DNA of 64,000 bases, taken from assembly GCF_000716605.1 (NCBI RefSeq), contig NZ_JNXE01000038.1, positions 62,001 through 126,000 on the forward strand, in the 5' to 3' direction. Within the stretch, counting starts at the first letter, position 1; the number at the start of each line of letters is the position of its first letter. This document shows, in pieces, positions 7,852-17,820 of the stretch. A model generated the notes under the pieces. The model made no database searches. It worked only from the letters and a program-made list of their open reading frames with translations, and had not been told where the DNA came from. The DNA comes from Streptomyces sp. NRRL F-525. Lineage in GTDB: Bacteria > Actinomycetota > Actinomycetes > Streptomycetales > Streptomycetaceae. Both the position numbers and the translations under genes were made by a program.

Positions 7852-7860
7852 CAGACGGAC

Positions 7861-7899
7861 GAGCGGCCCCCGACCGGGTACATCGGTCGGGGGCCGCTC
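7861..7899 (+). terminator. Perfect 16-bp hairpin, terminator of the original tRNA gene
   Basis: GAGCGGCCCCCGACCG (7861-7876) and CGGTCGGGGGCCGCTC (7884-7899) pair fully around a 7-nt loop, 9 bp past the tRNA 3' end. It probably also serves the leftward gene that ends at 7910. Confidence 0.8.
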
Positions 7900-7909
7900 G
7901 TGGTCGGTC

Positions 7910-8116
7910 CTACAGGTCCTCGTCGCGCGCCAGGATCAGGCTGATCGAGCCCTCTTCGAGGTTGATGCCGCCCTCCAGGTGCTCGTGGTAGCCGTTCCGG
8001 AGCTCTGGATCGGCGAGACCCACGAGCCGCTCGGCCAGGTCCAGCAGCCCAGCGGCGTTGCCCGCAACGGTGATTTCGGTGGCTGAGCCGTACACCCTGA
8101 TCCGAGGTTCATCCAT
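7910..8116 (-). CDS. Small conserved protein, possibly Imm32-like
   Basis: This 68-aa acidic protein has an N-terminal beta-strand, a helix (GLLDLAERLVGL), and a C-terminal HEHLEGG...GSISLILAR segment. The helix followed by an H-x-HL and a terminal GSxxLIL strand resembles the Imm32 immunity family as I remember it. No toxin gene is adjacent, so an immunity role is unsupported here. It is the first host gene right of the element. Confidence 0.6.
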   Translation of the reverse strand: MDEPRIRVYGSATEITVAGNAAGLLDLAERLVGLADPELRNGYHEHLEGGINLEEGSISLILARDEDL

Positions 8117-8248
8117 GCCGTCACGCTACAGAGGGCCTCGAACTCCCACCTCAACCCGCCACTGTACGAACGACCTTGACGCCCTGTGGGCCGCGCCTGC
8201 TCGGCTCCACCCAGGTCGACGCCGGCCGGCACGGAAACACCCCCGCCC

Positions 8249-9151
8249 TCAAGGCCGATGCCCCGTCATCCGAGCCGCCGACGCGATCGTCGCCCGCGCT
8301 TCCCGTTCCGTCAGCCCCGTGCCCAGGGCCGCCTCGACCAGGGGTTCGACCAGCGCGGGCCCGATGTCGTTCTCGTAGGCGCGGCAGGCCGCCCAGAAGA
8401 GGCGGGTGTTGCGTTGGCCTTCGTGGGCGGCGAGGACGAACTGGACCAGGCCCTGGCCGTGTTGGCCGGTCGAGGTGGGGGTGGGGTGGTTCGTGCGGGG
8501 TGGGGGGAGGAGCAGGCGCAGGAGGGACGGCGGGCAGGGCGCGGGGGCCAGGTGGGCGGTGGCCGGGGCGGCGCCGTAGAGGCCGTGGTCCGTGCGGGAA
8601 CCCGGGCCCACCAGGTAGCCGCCGGCGCCGCGGATGTCGATGCCGGGGGCGAGCCGGCCCGCGGAGTTGGGGACGACCACGTCGGGCGGGCCGGTGAGCC
8701 AGAGGTGGCGGCCGCCGCTGGGGGTCAGGACGACGACGGTCTCGGGGATCGTGAACAGGTGGCGGAGGGCCAGTTCGCGCAGGGCGGACGAGGAGTCCGT
8801 GCCGGACTTGGTGTCGAGGTCGATGCCGATCAGGTGGTGTGGGGGCAGTCCGCACGCGATGCCGTAGCCGGTGGCCCAGGGCGCGGCGGCGAACAGTTCG
8901 CGGATACGCGCCGGGTCGGTCGAGGCGTCGTACACCCCGTGGCCGAGGCGGCCGCATTCGCCGTGGCAGCGCGGGCTCACGGGGTCCGACGTGCCCGCTT
9001 CGCCCGCCGGGGGCAGCGGGTCGTCGCGGTGCGGTGAGCGCAGGGCCGGGAGTTTGGTGCGGGACAGGGGGATCACGGCCAGTCCGCGTTCGGCGGCTGA
9101 CAGGGCGTGTGCGAGGGCCAGCGTCGTGGCCTGCCGGTCGGTGGTGGCCAT
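8249..9151 (-). CDS. Bifunctional DNA primase/polymerase (archaeo-eukaryotic Prim-Pol domain)
   Basis: The protein has 300 aa. Prim-Pol signatures are GIDLDTKSG with the metal-binding pair Asp111/Asp113, SGGRHLWL (145-152, the nucleotide-contacting His149) and GIDIRGAGGYLVGPGS with the third acidic residue Asp172. The C-terminal 60 residues are a small helical domain. Such proteins are common in Streptomyces chromosomes beside element insertion sites and also inside elements. This one lies outside attR, so it is probably host DNA or an older insertion. No helicase partner is visible. Confidence 0.85.
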   Translation of the reverse strand: MATTDRQATTLALAHALSAAERGLAVIPLSRTKLPALRSPHRDDPLPPAGEAGTSDPVSPRCHGECGRLGHGVYDASTDPARIRELFAAAPWATGYGIACGLPPHHLIGIDLDTKSGTDSSSALRELALRHLFTIPETVVVLTPSGGRHLWLTGPPDVVVPNSAGRLAPGIDIRGAGGYLVGPGSRTDHGLYGAAPATAHLAPAPCPPSLLRLLLPPPRTNHPTPTSTGQHGQGLVQFVLAAHEGQRNTRLFWAACRAYENDIGPALVEPLVEAALGTGLTEREARATIASAARMTGHRP

Positions 9152-9521
9152 GCCTCCATGTTCGTACGAGTGTTCGAAAAAGGGAAGAGGGGGAGGCGGC
9201 GACTCGCCGGGCCGGGCGGATTGGCCGGAAATCTGGCGGAACGCTTCGCCCCTTGGGGCGCCTGGGGGTGGAGTGTCCGTACTGCCCCGAACTGCGGCTT
9301 GAAGGTAGGTGAAGGGGTTTATCGACTTGTCATCACGCTTCAGGGGGAATAACCGCTTCCGATCTGGTTCGCCGGGGATTCGGTGGGCAACTCTGGTTCC
9401 GCGACGTCGTGCACAACACCGAGGCGGTTGGCCAACTGCCTTGGCGGAAGCAGTACTTGAAGCCGTAGTTCATGTGCGTTCGGCTACGGAGCCGGTACGC
9501 ACCCTGTTCTGGAGGAACAAC
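9152..9521. other. 370-bp intergenic region, no gene supported
   Basis: It lies between the divergent Prim-Pol and secreted-protein genes and should hold both promoters. Reading frames here lack homology-like character or proper starts. A GGAGGAA ribosome site at 9511-9517 belongs to the gene at 9522. I see no strong -35/-10 pair or palindrome. Confidence 0.5.
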
Positions 9522-9833
9522 ATGGCAAGCATCCGTACCGCCCGCGTCATCGCCGCCGTCTCCGCCCTCCCGCTGGCAGCCGCCCTCTTCACCGGCGTCG
9601 CGGCGGCGGACAACGGCGCCATCGCGGGCAACGGATCGAACGCGGGTGTGGCGACCGTCAGCGGCAGCGGGGTCGGGCACGACAACAAGGGCAACTCGTC
9701 CACCACACAGCAGCAGGCGGTCGGCTCGGGGGCCTCGAACCAGAGCAACACCGCCCAGGTCAACGGATCCGCGTTCACCGCCATCAACCAGGGAAACTCG
9801 AACGTCGCCGTCAACTTCGCCAACTTCTGGTAG
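9522..9833 (+). CDS. Small secreted Asn/Gln/Ser-rich protein (curlin-like composition)
   Basis: ATG 9522 gives 103 aa, with GGAGGAA 5 nt upstream. Residues 1-28 are a typical Sec signal peptide (basic start, hydrophobic core, cleavage after GVAAA). The mature part has no Cys and is Gly/Asn/Ser/Gln-rich. It ends with alternating hydrophobic/polar strands (AINQGNSNVAVNFANF) that resemble a curli-type Q-G-x-x-N-x-A unit. It could be a surface or amyloid-forming protein, but that is an inference from composition. It stands alone, with its own terminator downstream. Confidence 0.75.
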   Translation: MASIRTARVIAAVSALPLAAALFTGVAAADNGAIAGNGSNAGVATVSGSGVGHDNKGNSSTTQQQAVGSGASNQSNTAQVNGSAFTAINQGNSNVAVNFANFW

Positions 9834-9901
9834 CCGCGCCCCACTTCCGCGTGGGGATGCGCGGGGGTGTGTGAGGTGTGCTCTCTGGGGTCGTAACGCG
9901 T

Positions 9902-9940
9902 CTGCGCGGTGGTGCTTCGGCACCGCCGCGCAGGCGTTTT
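9902..9940 (+). terminator. Rho-independent terminator
   Basis: CTGCGCGGTGGTGC (9902-9915) pairs with GCACCGCCGCGCAG (9920-9933) around a UUCG tetraloop with one G-U pair. A GCGTTTTT tract follows. Confidence 0.85.
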
Positions 9941-10003
9941 TCGTGCTCCACGCGTGCGTGCCCGCCGGTGGGTCCCTGGTGGGGCGCCTGTAGGGGAACG
10001 ACC

Positions 10004-10036
10004 TTGACAGTGCACGGCATCTGACGGACAGTCAGA
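10004..10036 (+). promoter_or_regulatory. Promoter with TCTGAC-N5-GTCAGA operator for the acyl-CoA operon
   Basis: TTGACA (10004-10009) is followed after 17 bp by GACAGT (10027-10032) as -35/-10. The inverted repeat TCTGAC-GGACA-GTCAGA (10020-10036) covers the -10. A TetR- or KstR-like acyl-CoA-responsive repressor would fit, but no such gene adjoins. Confidence 0.55.
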
Positions 10037-10103
10037 AACCCTCGTCCGTACGACCAGGACAGCTACGACTACGACGACTACGACGCCCCGGAGGTCCGCC
10101 GTC

Positions 10104-11285
10104 GTGCACCTCGCCCCCACCGAACGCCAGCGGCGGTTGCGCGCCGAACTCCGTGCGTACTTCGCCGCGTTGATGCCGGACGGACCACCCCGCGCGGACG
10201 ACCCCCAGGGGCAGCGGGCTCTCCTGCGCCGCATCGGAGGCGACGGCTGGCTCGGGCTCGGCTGGCCGGTCGAGTACGGCGGTCGGGGGCGGGGCGCGGA
10301 CGAGCAGTTCGTGTTCTTCGACGAGGCCTACCGCGCGGGCGCGCCCGTGTCGATGGTCACCCTGAACACCGTCGGACCGACCCTCATGAAGTACGGCAGC
10401 GAGGAACAGAAGGCCGCGCTCCTGCCGGGCATCCTGCGCGGGGAACTCGTCTTCGCGATCGGCTACAGCGAACCCTCGGCCGGCACGGACCTCGCGTCCC
10501 TGCGCACGCGCGCGGTACGCGACGAGCGGGGCTGGCTGATCGACGGGCAGAAGATCTTCACCTCCAACGCCCACAACGCCGACTGGATCTGGCTCGCCTG
10601 CCGCACCGAACCCGAGGCGCCCAAGCACCGCGGCATCTCCATCGTCCTCGTCCCGACCGACGCCCCCGGCTTCTCGTGGACCCCGATCGAGACGGTCGGC
10701 GGGCAGCGGACGACGGCCACGTACTACGACGGGGTCCGCGTCCCGGCGGGCAACCTCGTCGGCGCGGAGAACGAGGGCTGGTCCCTCATCACCAACCAGC
10801 TCAACCACGAGCGGGTCGCCCTCGCCGCGACCGGAATGCAGGCCGAGGAGTTCTACGCCGCCGTGCTCACCGCCGCCCGCACGCCCGATCCGGTGACGGG
10901 GCGGCGCCGGGTTGACGAGCCGTGGGTGCGGTCCCAGCTGGCCGAGGCACATGCCCGGCTGGCGGCAACGCGCCTGCTCAACTGGCGTTTGGTGGGCGAT
11001 GTCGGGGCGGGCCGGCTGGCGCCCGGCGACGCGAGCGGCGTGAAAGTCGTGGGAACCGAATCGACGGTGGCGGTGTACCGAATATGTCAGCACATCGCCG
11101 GGGCGGACGGACCGGCGGGACTGGCAGGGCTGGTGCGTTCGGGCTCGCCGGGCGCGTTCGGGGACGGCGAGCTGGAGCGGTTGAACAGGGCGGCACAGAT
11201 CAACACGTTCGGGGGCGGGGTGAGCGAGGTGCAGCGGGAGATCGTCGCGACGATGCGGCTCGGGATGACGAGGGGGCGGAGGTGA
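10104..11285 (+). CDS. Acyl-CoA dehydrogenase, FadE29/ChsE2-like (steroid side-chain)
   Basis: The 393-aa flavoprotein starts at GTG 10104 after CGGAGG. It has the acyl-CoA dehydrogenase fold: an N-terminal helical domain, the central beta domain with YSEPSAGTDLASL (substrate/FAD binding) and ITNQLNHERVALA in the C-terminal helical part. Length and neighbours match mycobacterial FadE29 (ChsE2), which pairs with FadE28 to desaturate the three-carbon CoA side chain of a degraded sterol. It is the first gene of a five-gene overlapping operon. The steroid substrate is inferred from operon content. Confidence 0.85.
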   Translation: MHLAPTERQRRLRAELRAYFAALMPDGPPRADDPQGQRALLRRIGGDGWLGLGWPVEYGGRGRGADEQFVFFDEAYRAGAPVSMVTLNTVGPTLMKYGSEEQKAALLPGILRGELVFAIGYSEPSAGTDLASLRTRAVRDERGWLIDGQKIFTSNAHNADWIWLACRTEPEAPKHRGISIVLVPTDAPGFSWTPIETVGGQRTTATYYDGVRVPAGNLVGAENEGWSLITNQLNHERVALAATGMQAEEFYAAVLTAARTPDPVTGRRRVDEPWVRSQLAEAHARLAATRLLNWRLVGDVGAGRLAPGDASGVKVVGTESTVAVYRICQHIAGADGPAGLAGLVRSGSPGAFGDGELERLNRAAQINTFGGGVSEVQREIVATMRLGMTRGRR

Positions 11286-12241
11286 GCACAGTGGTGGTCG
11301 ACGAGCTGGGGGCGCGGCTCAAGACGTACGAGGGGCGCCCGGCCGCCGTCGCGGGCAGGGGCAAGGACCCTGTCAACGAGCCGATGATCAGGCACTGGTG
11401 CGAGGCGATGGGCGACACCAGTCCCGCGTACACGGGCCCGGACGCGGTCGCCCCGCCCACCATGCTCCAGGCATGGACGATGGGCGGCCTCTCCGGCCAC
11501 ACAGGACGCGCGGGCGCCTACGACGAGCTGTTCGACCTCCTCGACGCGGCGGGCTGCACCTCGGTGGTCGCCACGGACTGCGAGCAGGAGTATCTACGGC
11601 CCCTGCGGCCGGGCGACGAGGTCACGTTCGACGCGGTGATCGAGTCGGTGTCGGACCGCAAGACGACGAAGCTGGGCACGGGGTACTTCGTCACGACACG
11701 CATGGACGTCCGGGTGGGACCGGACCTCGTCGGCACCCACCGCTTCCGCATCCTCAAGTACGCCCCCGCCCGCCGGAAGGAGGAGGGTAAACGGGAGGAG
11801 AAGGGGGCTCGTTCGCGGCGGCCCCGGCCCGTCGTCAACCGGGACAACGCCGGATTCTGGGAGGGCGTGGAGCGCCATCAACTCCTCATCCAGCGCTGCA
11901 CGAGCTGCGGGACCCTGCGCCACCCCTGGCTGCCGGGCTGCAACGCCTGTGGAGGCCTGGACTGGGACACGGTCGAGGCGAGCGGCGAGGGCACGGTCTA
12001 CTCGTACGTGGTGATGCACCACCCGCCCTTCCCCGCCTTCGATCCGCCGTACGCGGTCGGACTGATCGAACTCGCCGAGGGCGTGCGGATCGTGAGCAAC
12101 GTGGTGGGGCTGCCGTTCGACAAGGTCCGCATCGGGCTGCCGGTACGGCTCGAATTCCGGCGGTACGACGACGGTGCGGACGCTCCGTTGGTGCTCCCCG
12201 TCTTCCGGGCTCAGGAAGGCCGAGAGGGCGGGGTGGGCTGA
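11282..12241 (+). CDS. MaoC-like hydratase fused to DUF35 OB-fold/zinc ribbon (ChsH2-like)
   Basis: GTG 11282 overlaps the previous stop by 4 bp (GTGA) and gives 319 aa. Residues about 15-160 are a hot-dog MaoC domain (NEPMIRHWCEAMGD...PPTMLQAW). After a charged linker, residues about 190-310 form a DUF35 module with zinc ribbon CTSC...CNAC and an OB-fold. Mycobacterial ChsH2 has this same two-domain order. With ChsH1 it forms the enoyl-CoA hydratase, and its DUF35 part binds the Ltp2 aldolase. All three partners are encoded here, so the complex can be assembled from this operon. Confidence 0.88.
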   Translation: MSTVVVDELGARLKTYEGRPAAVAGRGKDPVNEPMIRHWCEAMGDTSPAYTGPDAVAPPTMLQAWTMGGLSGHTGRAGAYDELFDLLDAAGCTSVVATDCEQEYLRPLRPGDEVTFDAVIESVSDRKTTKLGTGYFVTTRMDVRVGPDLVGTHRFRILKYAPARRKEEGKREEKGARSRRPRPVVNRDNAGFWEGVERHQLLIQRCTSCGTLRHPWLPGCNACGGLDWDTVEASGEGTVYSYVVMHHPPFPAFDPPYAVGLIELAEGVRIVSNVVGLPFDKVRIGLPVRLEFRRYDDGADAPLVLPVFRAQEGREGGVG

Positions 12242-12242
12242 C

Positions 12243-13331
12243 ATGGACTTCACGCCCACGGAGGAGCAGGCGGCGGCCCGTGATCTGGCCGCCCGGATCT
12301 TCGGCGACCTCGCGACACCCGAGCGGCTCACGGCGGCCGGGACGGACAGCGATCCCGAGCTGTGGAAGGCCCTGTGCGCGGCCGGACTGGTCGGCGCCGT
12401 CGAGGAGTTGGGCCTGCTCGGCCTCGTACTGCTCCTGGAGGAACAGGGTCGGACGACGGCCCAGGTGCCCTTCGCGTCGACCTGCGTGTACGGGCTGCTG
12501 GCGGTGGCGGCCCACGGTTCGCCCGAGCAGCGGGAGCGGTTGTTGCCGGGGATCGGGGACGGGTCGGTGGTGGTGTGCGGGGCGTTTCCGGCGCAGGGGG
12601 GTGTACGGGCCTCCGCGCAGGGCGAGTTGAGCGGGGTGGTTCCTGTCGTCCCCTGGCTGCGTGATGCCACGCATGTTCTGGTCGCCGACGACCGGCGCGA
12701 GTTGTGGCTGACCCCGGTCACGGATGCCGTGCGCGTCGAGGCGGTCGAGCTGACGGCACCTTGGTCGGCGGGGCGACTGACGCTGGACGGGGCATCGGCG
12801 GAATGGCTCGGGGCGGCGGGAGTTCACCTCGGCGCCCAGGGCGAGGAGCCCCTGTCCCGTCCCCCAACTCCCTCCCCCTACACCGACGTCCTGGCCACCG
12901 CCCGTACCGCCTTCGCCGGGTTGCAGGCCGGGGTGGGTGCCGGTTCGCTCGCTCGGGCCGTGTCGCATGTGAACACCCGGGAGCAGTTCGGGCGTCCGCT
13001 GGCGACGCGGCAGGGGGTTCAACTCCGGGCGGCGGACGCGCACATGGACATCGAGGCGATACGCGTGACGGCGTACGAGGCGGCCTGGCGACGGGACGCG
13101 GGGCTGCCGTACGCCACGCACGCGCTGACCGCCGCCTGGTGGGCGTCCGAGGCGGGCCAGCGTGTCGTGCACACGGGGCAGCACCTGCACGGCGGGGCGG
13201 GAGCGGACCTGGACCATCCGGTGCACCGGCACTTCCTCTGGGGCCGGCAGTTGGACGCGTATCTGGGCGGCGGGGCTGAAGTGCTGCAAGAACTGGGGGA
13301 GTTGATCGTGAGCGAGGAGGTGCGGCCATGA
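12243..13331 (+). CDS. Acyl-CoA dehydrogenase, FadE28/ChsE1-like subunit
   Basis: The 362-aa protein starts one base after the previous stop. It is a short acyl-CoA dehydrogenase: an N-terminal helical bundle, a reduced middle domain with weak flavin/substrate motifs, and a C-terminal bundle with HVNTREQFGRPLATRQGVQ and HLHGGAGADLDHPVHR. Mycobacterial FadE28 (ChsE1) is likewise the shorter, degenerate half of an alpha2beta2 dehydrogenase with FadE29. The middle stretch (about 190-215) is Pro/Ser-rich. It overlaps the MaoC gene by 4 bp. Confidence 0.82.
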   Translation: MDFTPTEEQAAARDLAARIFGDLATPERLTAAGTDSDPELWKALCAAGLVGAVEELGLLGLVLLLEEQGRTTAQVPFASTCVYGLLAVAAHGSPEQRERLLPGIGDGSVVVCGAFPAQGGVRASAQGELSGVVPVVPWLRDATHVLVADDRRELWLTPVTDAVRVEAVELTAPWSAGRLTLDGASAEWLGAAGVHLGAQGEEPLSRPPTPSPYTDVLATARTAFAGLQAGVGAGSLARAVSHVNTREQFGRPLATRQGVQLRAADAHMDIEAIRVTAYEAAWRRDAGLPYATHALTAAWWASEAGQRVVHTGQHLHGGAGADLDHPVHRHFLWGRQLDAYLGGGAEVLQELGELIVSEEVRP

Positions 13332-13732
13332 GGCCAGGTGAGGAGTTGCCGCCGCTGGAGATCGAGATCACCCGGACCCTGATCGTCGCCGGTGCCGTTG
13401 CCTCCCGGGACTACCAGGACGTGCACCACGACGCGGAGGCGGCACGGCAGAAGGGCTCCCCCGACATCTTCATGAACATCCTGACGACGAACGGACTGGT
13501 CGGCCGCTACATCACGGACCACTTCGGACCGGGAGCGGTTCTCCGCAAGGTGGCCATACGGCTCGGTGCGCCCAACTACCCGGGGGACACGATGGTGTTG
13601 ACGGGGCGGATAGAGGAGACGGACGGCGACACCGCGACCGTGCGCGTGCTCGGGGCGAACGGCATAGGCAGGCATGTGACCGGCACGGTGACGGTGACCG
13701 TACCGACCGTGTCGAAGGAGGACGGGACATGA
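13328..13732 (+). CDS. MaoC-family enoyl-CoA hydratase (ChsH1-like)
   Basis: This 134-aa single hot-dog domain starts in the ATGA overlap with the dehydrogenase gene. The hydratase motif ASRDYQDVHHD (about 26-36) supplies the Asp/His catalytic pair, and a Gly-rich turn lies near the C-terminus. The size equals mycobacterial ChsH1, which forms a heterotetramer with ChsH2. It should hydrate the double bond introduced by the two dehydrogenases. Its stop overlaps the aldolase start by 4 bp. Confidence 0.87.
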   Translation: MRPGEELPPLEIEITRTLIVAGAVASRDYQDVHHDAEAARQKGSPDIFMNILTTNGLVGRYITDHFGPGAVLRKVAIRLGAPNYPGDTMVLTGRIEETDGDTATVRVLGANGIGRHVTGTVTVTVPTVSKEDGT

Positions 13733-14907
13733 GCACCCGTACCCGCGACACCCTCGGTGGGCAGGCGGCGATCGTCGGGATCGGGGCGACGGAGTTCTCC
13801 AAGGACTCGGGGCGCAGTGAGCTGCGGCTGGCGGTGGAGGCGGTGCGGGCCGCGTTGGACGACGCGGGGCTGACGCCGGCGGACGTGGACGGGATGGTCA
13901 CGTTCACGATGGACACCAACCCGGAGATCACCGTGGCCCAGGCCTGCGGGATCGGTGAGCTGTCCTTCTTCTCCCGGGTCCACTACGGCGGTGGCGCGGC
14001 CTGCGCGACCGTGCAGCAGGCGGCGCTGGCGGTGGCGGCGGGGATCGCGGAGGTGGTGGTCTGCTACCGCGCCTTCAACGAGAGGTCGGGGCGCAGATTC
14101 GGCTCGGGGGTGACGCACCGGGAGCCGTCGGCGGAGGGCGCGGCGCTCGGCTGGGCGCTGCCGTTCGGGCTGCTCACGCCGGCGTCGTGGGTGGCGATGG
14201 CGGCGCAGCGGTATCTGCACACGTACGGCCTCACCCCGGAGGTGTTCGGGCAGGTGGCGGTGGTGGACCGCAAGTACGCGGCGACGAACCCGGCGGCGTA
14301 CTTCCACGGCAGACCGATCACGCTCGCCGAGCACGCGGCGTCGCGGTGGATCGTGGAGCCGCTGCGGTTGCTGGACTGCTGCCAGGAGACGGACGGGGCC
14401 CAGGCGATCGTCGTCACGTCGGTGGAGCGGGCCCGCGACCTGCCGCGTCCGCCCGCCGTCATCGCCGCGGCGGCGCAGGGGGCCGGGCGGGCGCAGGAGC
14501 AGATGACCAGTTTCTACCGCGACGATCTGACCGGACTGCCGGAGATGGGTGTGGTCGCGCGGCAGTTGTGGCGGACGGCGGGGCTGGGTCCCCAGGACCT
14601 GGACGTGGCGATCTTGTACGACCACTTCACGCCGTTCGTGCTGATGCAGTTGGAGGAGTTCGGGTTCTGCGGGAAGGGGGAGGCGGTGGACTTCGTGGCC
14701 GAGGAACGGCTGCCGATCAACACCCATGGGGGACAGCTGGGGGAGGCGTATCTGCACGGGATGAACGGGATCGCAGAGGGCGTCCGCCAGGTGCGGGGCA
14801 CTGCCGTGAACCAGATACCGGGTGCCGGGCGGGTCCTGGTGACGGCGGGGACGGGGGTGCCGACATCGGGGCTGGTGCTCACGGGCTTCGCGGAGCCTGC
14901 GACCTAG
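13729..14907 (+). CDS. Thiolase-fold lipid-transfer protein / steroid side-chain aldolase (Ltp2-like)
   Basis: The 392-aa thiolase-superfamily protein lacks the usual active-site Cys context of a true thiolase, having SRVHYGGGAACAT where thiolases have the nucleophile loop. It has the C-terminal NTHGGQLGEAYLHG and GAGRVLVTAGTG segments typical of Ltp/SCP2-thiolase proteins. Mycobacterial Ltp2 performs the retro-aldol step that releases propionyl-CoA and the ring ketone, working with the DUF35 domain of ChsH2. It is the last gene of the operon. A steroid substrate is inferred. Confidence 0.87.
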   Translation: MSTRTRDTLGGQAAIVGIGATEFSKDSGRSELRLAVEAVRAALDDAGLTPADVDGMVTFTMDTNPEITVAQACGIGELSFFSRVHYGGGAACATVQQAALAVAAGIAEVVVCYRAFNERSGRRFGSGVTHREPSAEGAALGWALPFGLLTPASWVAMAAQRYLHTYGLTPEVFGQVAVVDRKYAATNPAAYFHGRPITLAEHAASRWIVEPLRLLDCCQETDGAQAIVVTSVERARDLPRPPAVIAAAAQGAGRAQEQMTSFYRDDLTGLPEMGVVARQLWRTAGLGPQDLDVAILYDHFTPFVLMQLEEFGFCGKGEAVDFVAEERLPINTHGGQLGEAYLHGMNGIAEGVRQVRGTAVNQIPGAGRVLVTAGTGVPTSGLVLTGFAEPAT

Positions 14908-15175
14908 GCCGCCTTCGCGGCAGCGTCTGCCGACCTCGCGCCTCCGGAAACCCCGGCCATCGTCACGACCCCAGCCGTCACAACGGGCCGCCCCCACCAC
15001 CCCCACCGCCCGTACTTCGGACGGGTGAGCCCCCAGGGGTAAACCCGCAGTACATGTCGGCCGCTCGTCCACCTTCAGGAGGTGGAGCCAGCCCCACCCC
15101 TACAACCTGAGGCGGAGTCCGCTTCGGGACCTGCGGCCGATCCGCAGGAGTGGGGGTCACTCATAGCGTGGAGCC

Positions 15176-15907
15176 ATGACCACAGCAGTCTGCACCAGCG
15201 CGTCGAACGCCGCCGCACGGGCCGCCGCCGGAGCCGCCACCAGGCCTGCCACCCGGCCCGCACCCAGGCCGGCCGCACGGCCTGCCGCGCGGACAGTCAC
15301 CCGGCCCGCCGCGCGGGCCACGCAGACCCAGGCTCAACCCCCATCCCAACCTCAGTCCCATACCGGGACCCAGACCCAGGACCCTGCCCCGGCTCGGGCC
15401 CAGGCGCTCACGTACCCCTCGTTCTCGTCGTACATGAGGGCCAGGCAGCCCGTGCTGCTGCGCACCGCGCGGTCGCTGACCGCGAACGCATGTGACGCCG
15501 AGGACCTGTTGCAGACCGCGCTGACCAAGACGTATGTCGCCTGGGAGCGGATCGAGGACCACCGCGCGCTGGACGGTTATGTCCGCCGCGCGCTGCTGAA
15601 CACGCGGACCTCGCAGTGGCGCAAGCGCAAGGTCGACGAGTTCGCGTGCGACGAGCTGCCCGAGCCGGAGGCGGTCGGCGGCGCGGAGGACCCGGCCGAG
15701 CAGCAGGCGCTGCACGACGCGATGTGGCGGGCGATCGCGAAGCTGCCGGAGCGGCAGCGGGCGATGGTCGTCCTCAGGTACTACGAGGACCTCAGCGAGG
15801 TCCAGACGGCCGAGGTGCTCGGGGTGTCCGTGGGCACGGTGAAGTCGGCGGTGTCGCGGGCGCTCGGCAAGCTGCGCGAGGACCCGGAGCTGGTTCTCGC
15901 CCGCTAG
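15176..15907 (+). CDS. ECF RNA polymerase sigma factor (SigE family) with long Pro/Ala/Arg N-terminal extension
   Basis: The protein has 243 aa. Residues about 1-78 are low complexity, with repeated RPA/PRPAARP and TQ units. Sigma region 2 follows (about 80-150, YMRARQPVLLRTARSLTANACDAEDLLQTALTKTY) and then region 4 (about 185-240, LPERQRAMVVLRYYEDLSEVQTAEVLGVSVGTVKSAVSRAL). Most family members lack such an extension; BldN carries an N-terminal pro-sequence, so a masking role is conceivable. TAGCGT at 15164-15169 ends 6 nt before the ATG, suggesting a nearly leaderless mRNA. No anti-sigma gene adjoins. Confidence 0.85.
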   Translation: MTTAVCTSASNAAARAAAGAATRPATRPAPRPAARPAARTVTRPAARATQTQAQPPSQPQSHTGTQTQDPAPARAQALTYPSFSSYMRARQPVLLRTARSLTANACDAEDLLQTALTKTYVAWERIEDHRALDGYVRRALLNTRTSQWRKRKVDEFACDELPEPEAVGGAEDPAEQQALHDAMWRAIAKLPERQRAMVVLRYYEDLSEVQTAEVLGVSVGTVKSAVSRALGKLREDPELVLAR

Positions 15908-15967
15908 AGGCCGGCCATGGAACCGCCCGCGTGGCAAGGTGACGTGATCGATCACCCGCCCCTAGTG

Positions 15968-15985
15968 ACATACCGTGCGGTATGT
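15968..15985 (+). promoter_or_regulatory. Palindromic operator upstream of the acyl-CoA ligase
   Basis: ACATACC-GTGC-GGTATGT is a perfect 7-bp-arm inverted repeat, 59 bp before the GTG at 16044. The form is typical of TetR-family operators controlling fatty-acid genes. The regulator is unknown. Confidence 0.5.
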
Positions 15986-16043
15986 GAGCAGAATCAGCGC
16001 ATCCCTTACTACCGCGTAGGCAATGTCGCCCCGGGAGGACGCC

Positions 16044-17702
<1,659 letters not shown>

Positions 17703-17782
17703 CGCGCACCCGCGATGACGGGTCTTCGAACTGGAGCGGTGCCGCTTCCGTTCGTCCCCGTCGGAGCGCACCCTCCCCGCGG

Positions 17783-17815
17783 AAGTGTGACACTTTCCCA
17801 TCGAGTGTCACACTT
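17783..17815. terminator. Bidirectional terminator between convergent genes
   Basis: AAGTGTGACACT (17783-17794) and AGTGTCACACTT (17804-17815) pair perfectly around 9 nt. A short T-run follows on the plus side. It lies between the fadD-like stop and the convergent MFS stop. Confidence 0.7.
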
Positions 17816-17820
17816 TCGCG

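Noticed and set aside
7910..8116. Contact-dependent toxin/immunity locus
   Set aside because: The Imm32-like similarity is weak and recalled only, and no large toxin gene or secretion-associated gene is near.
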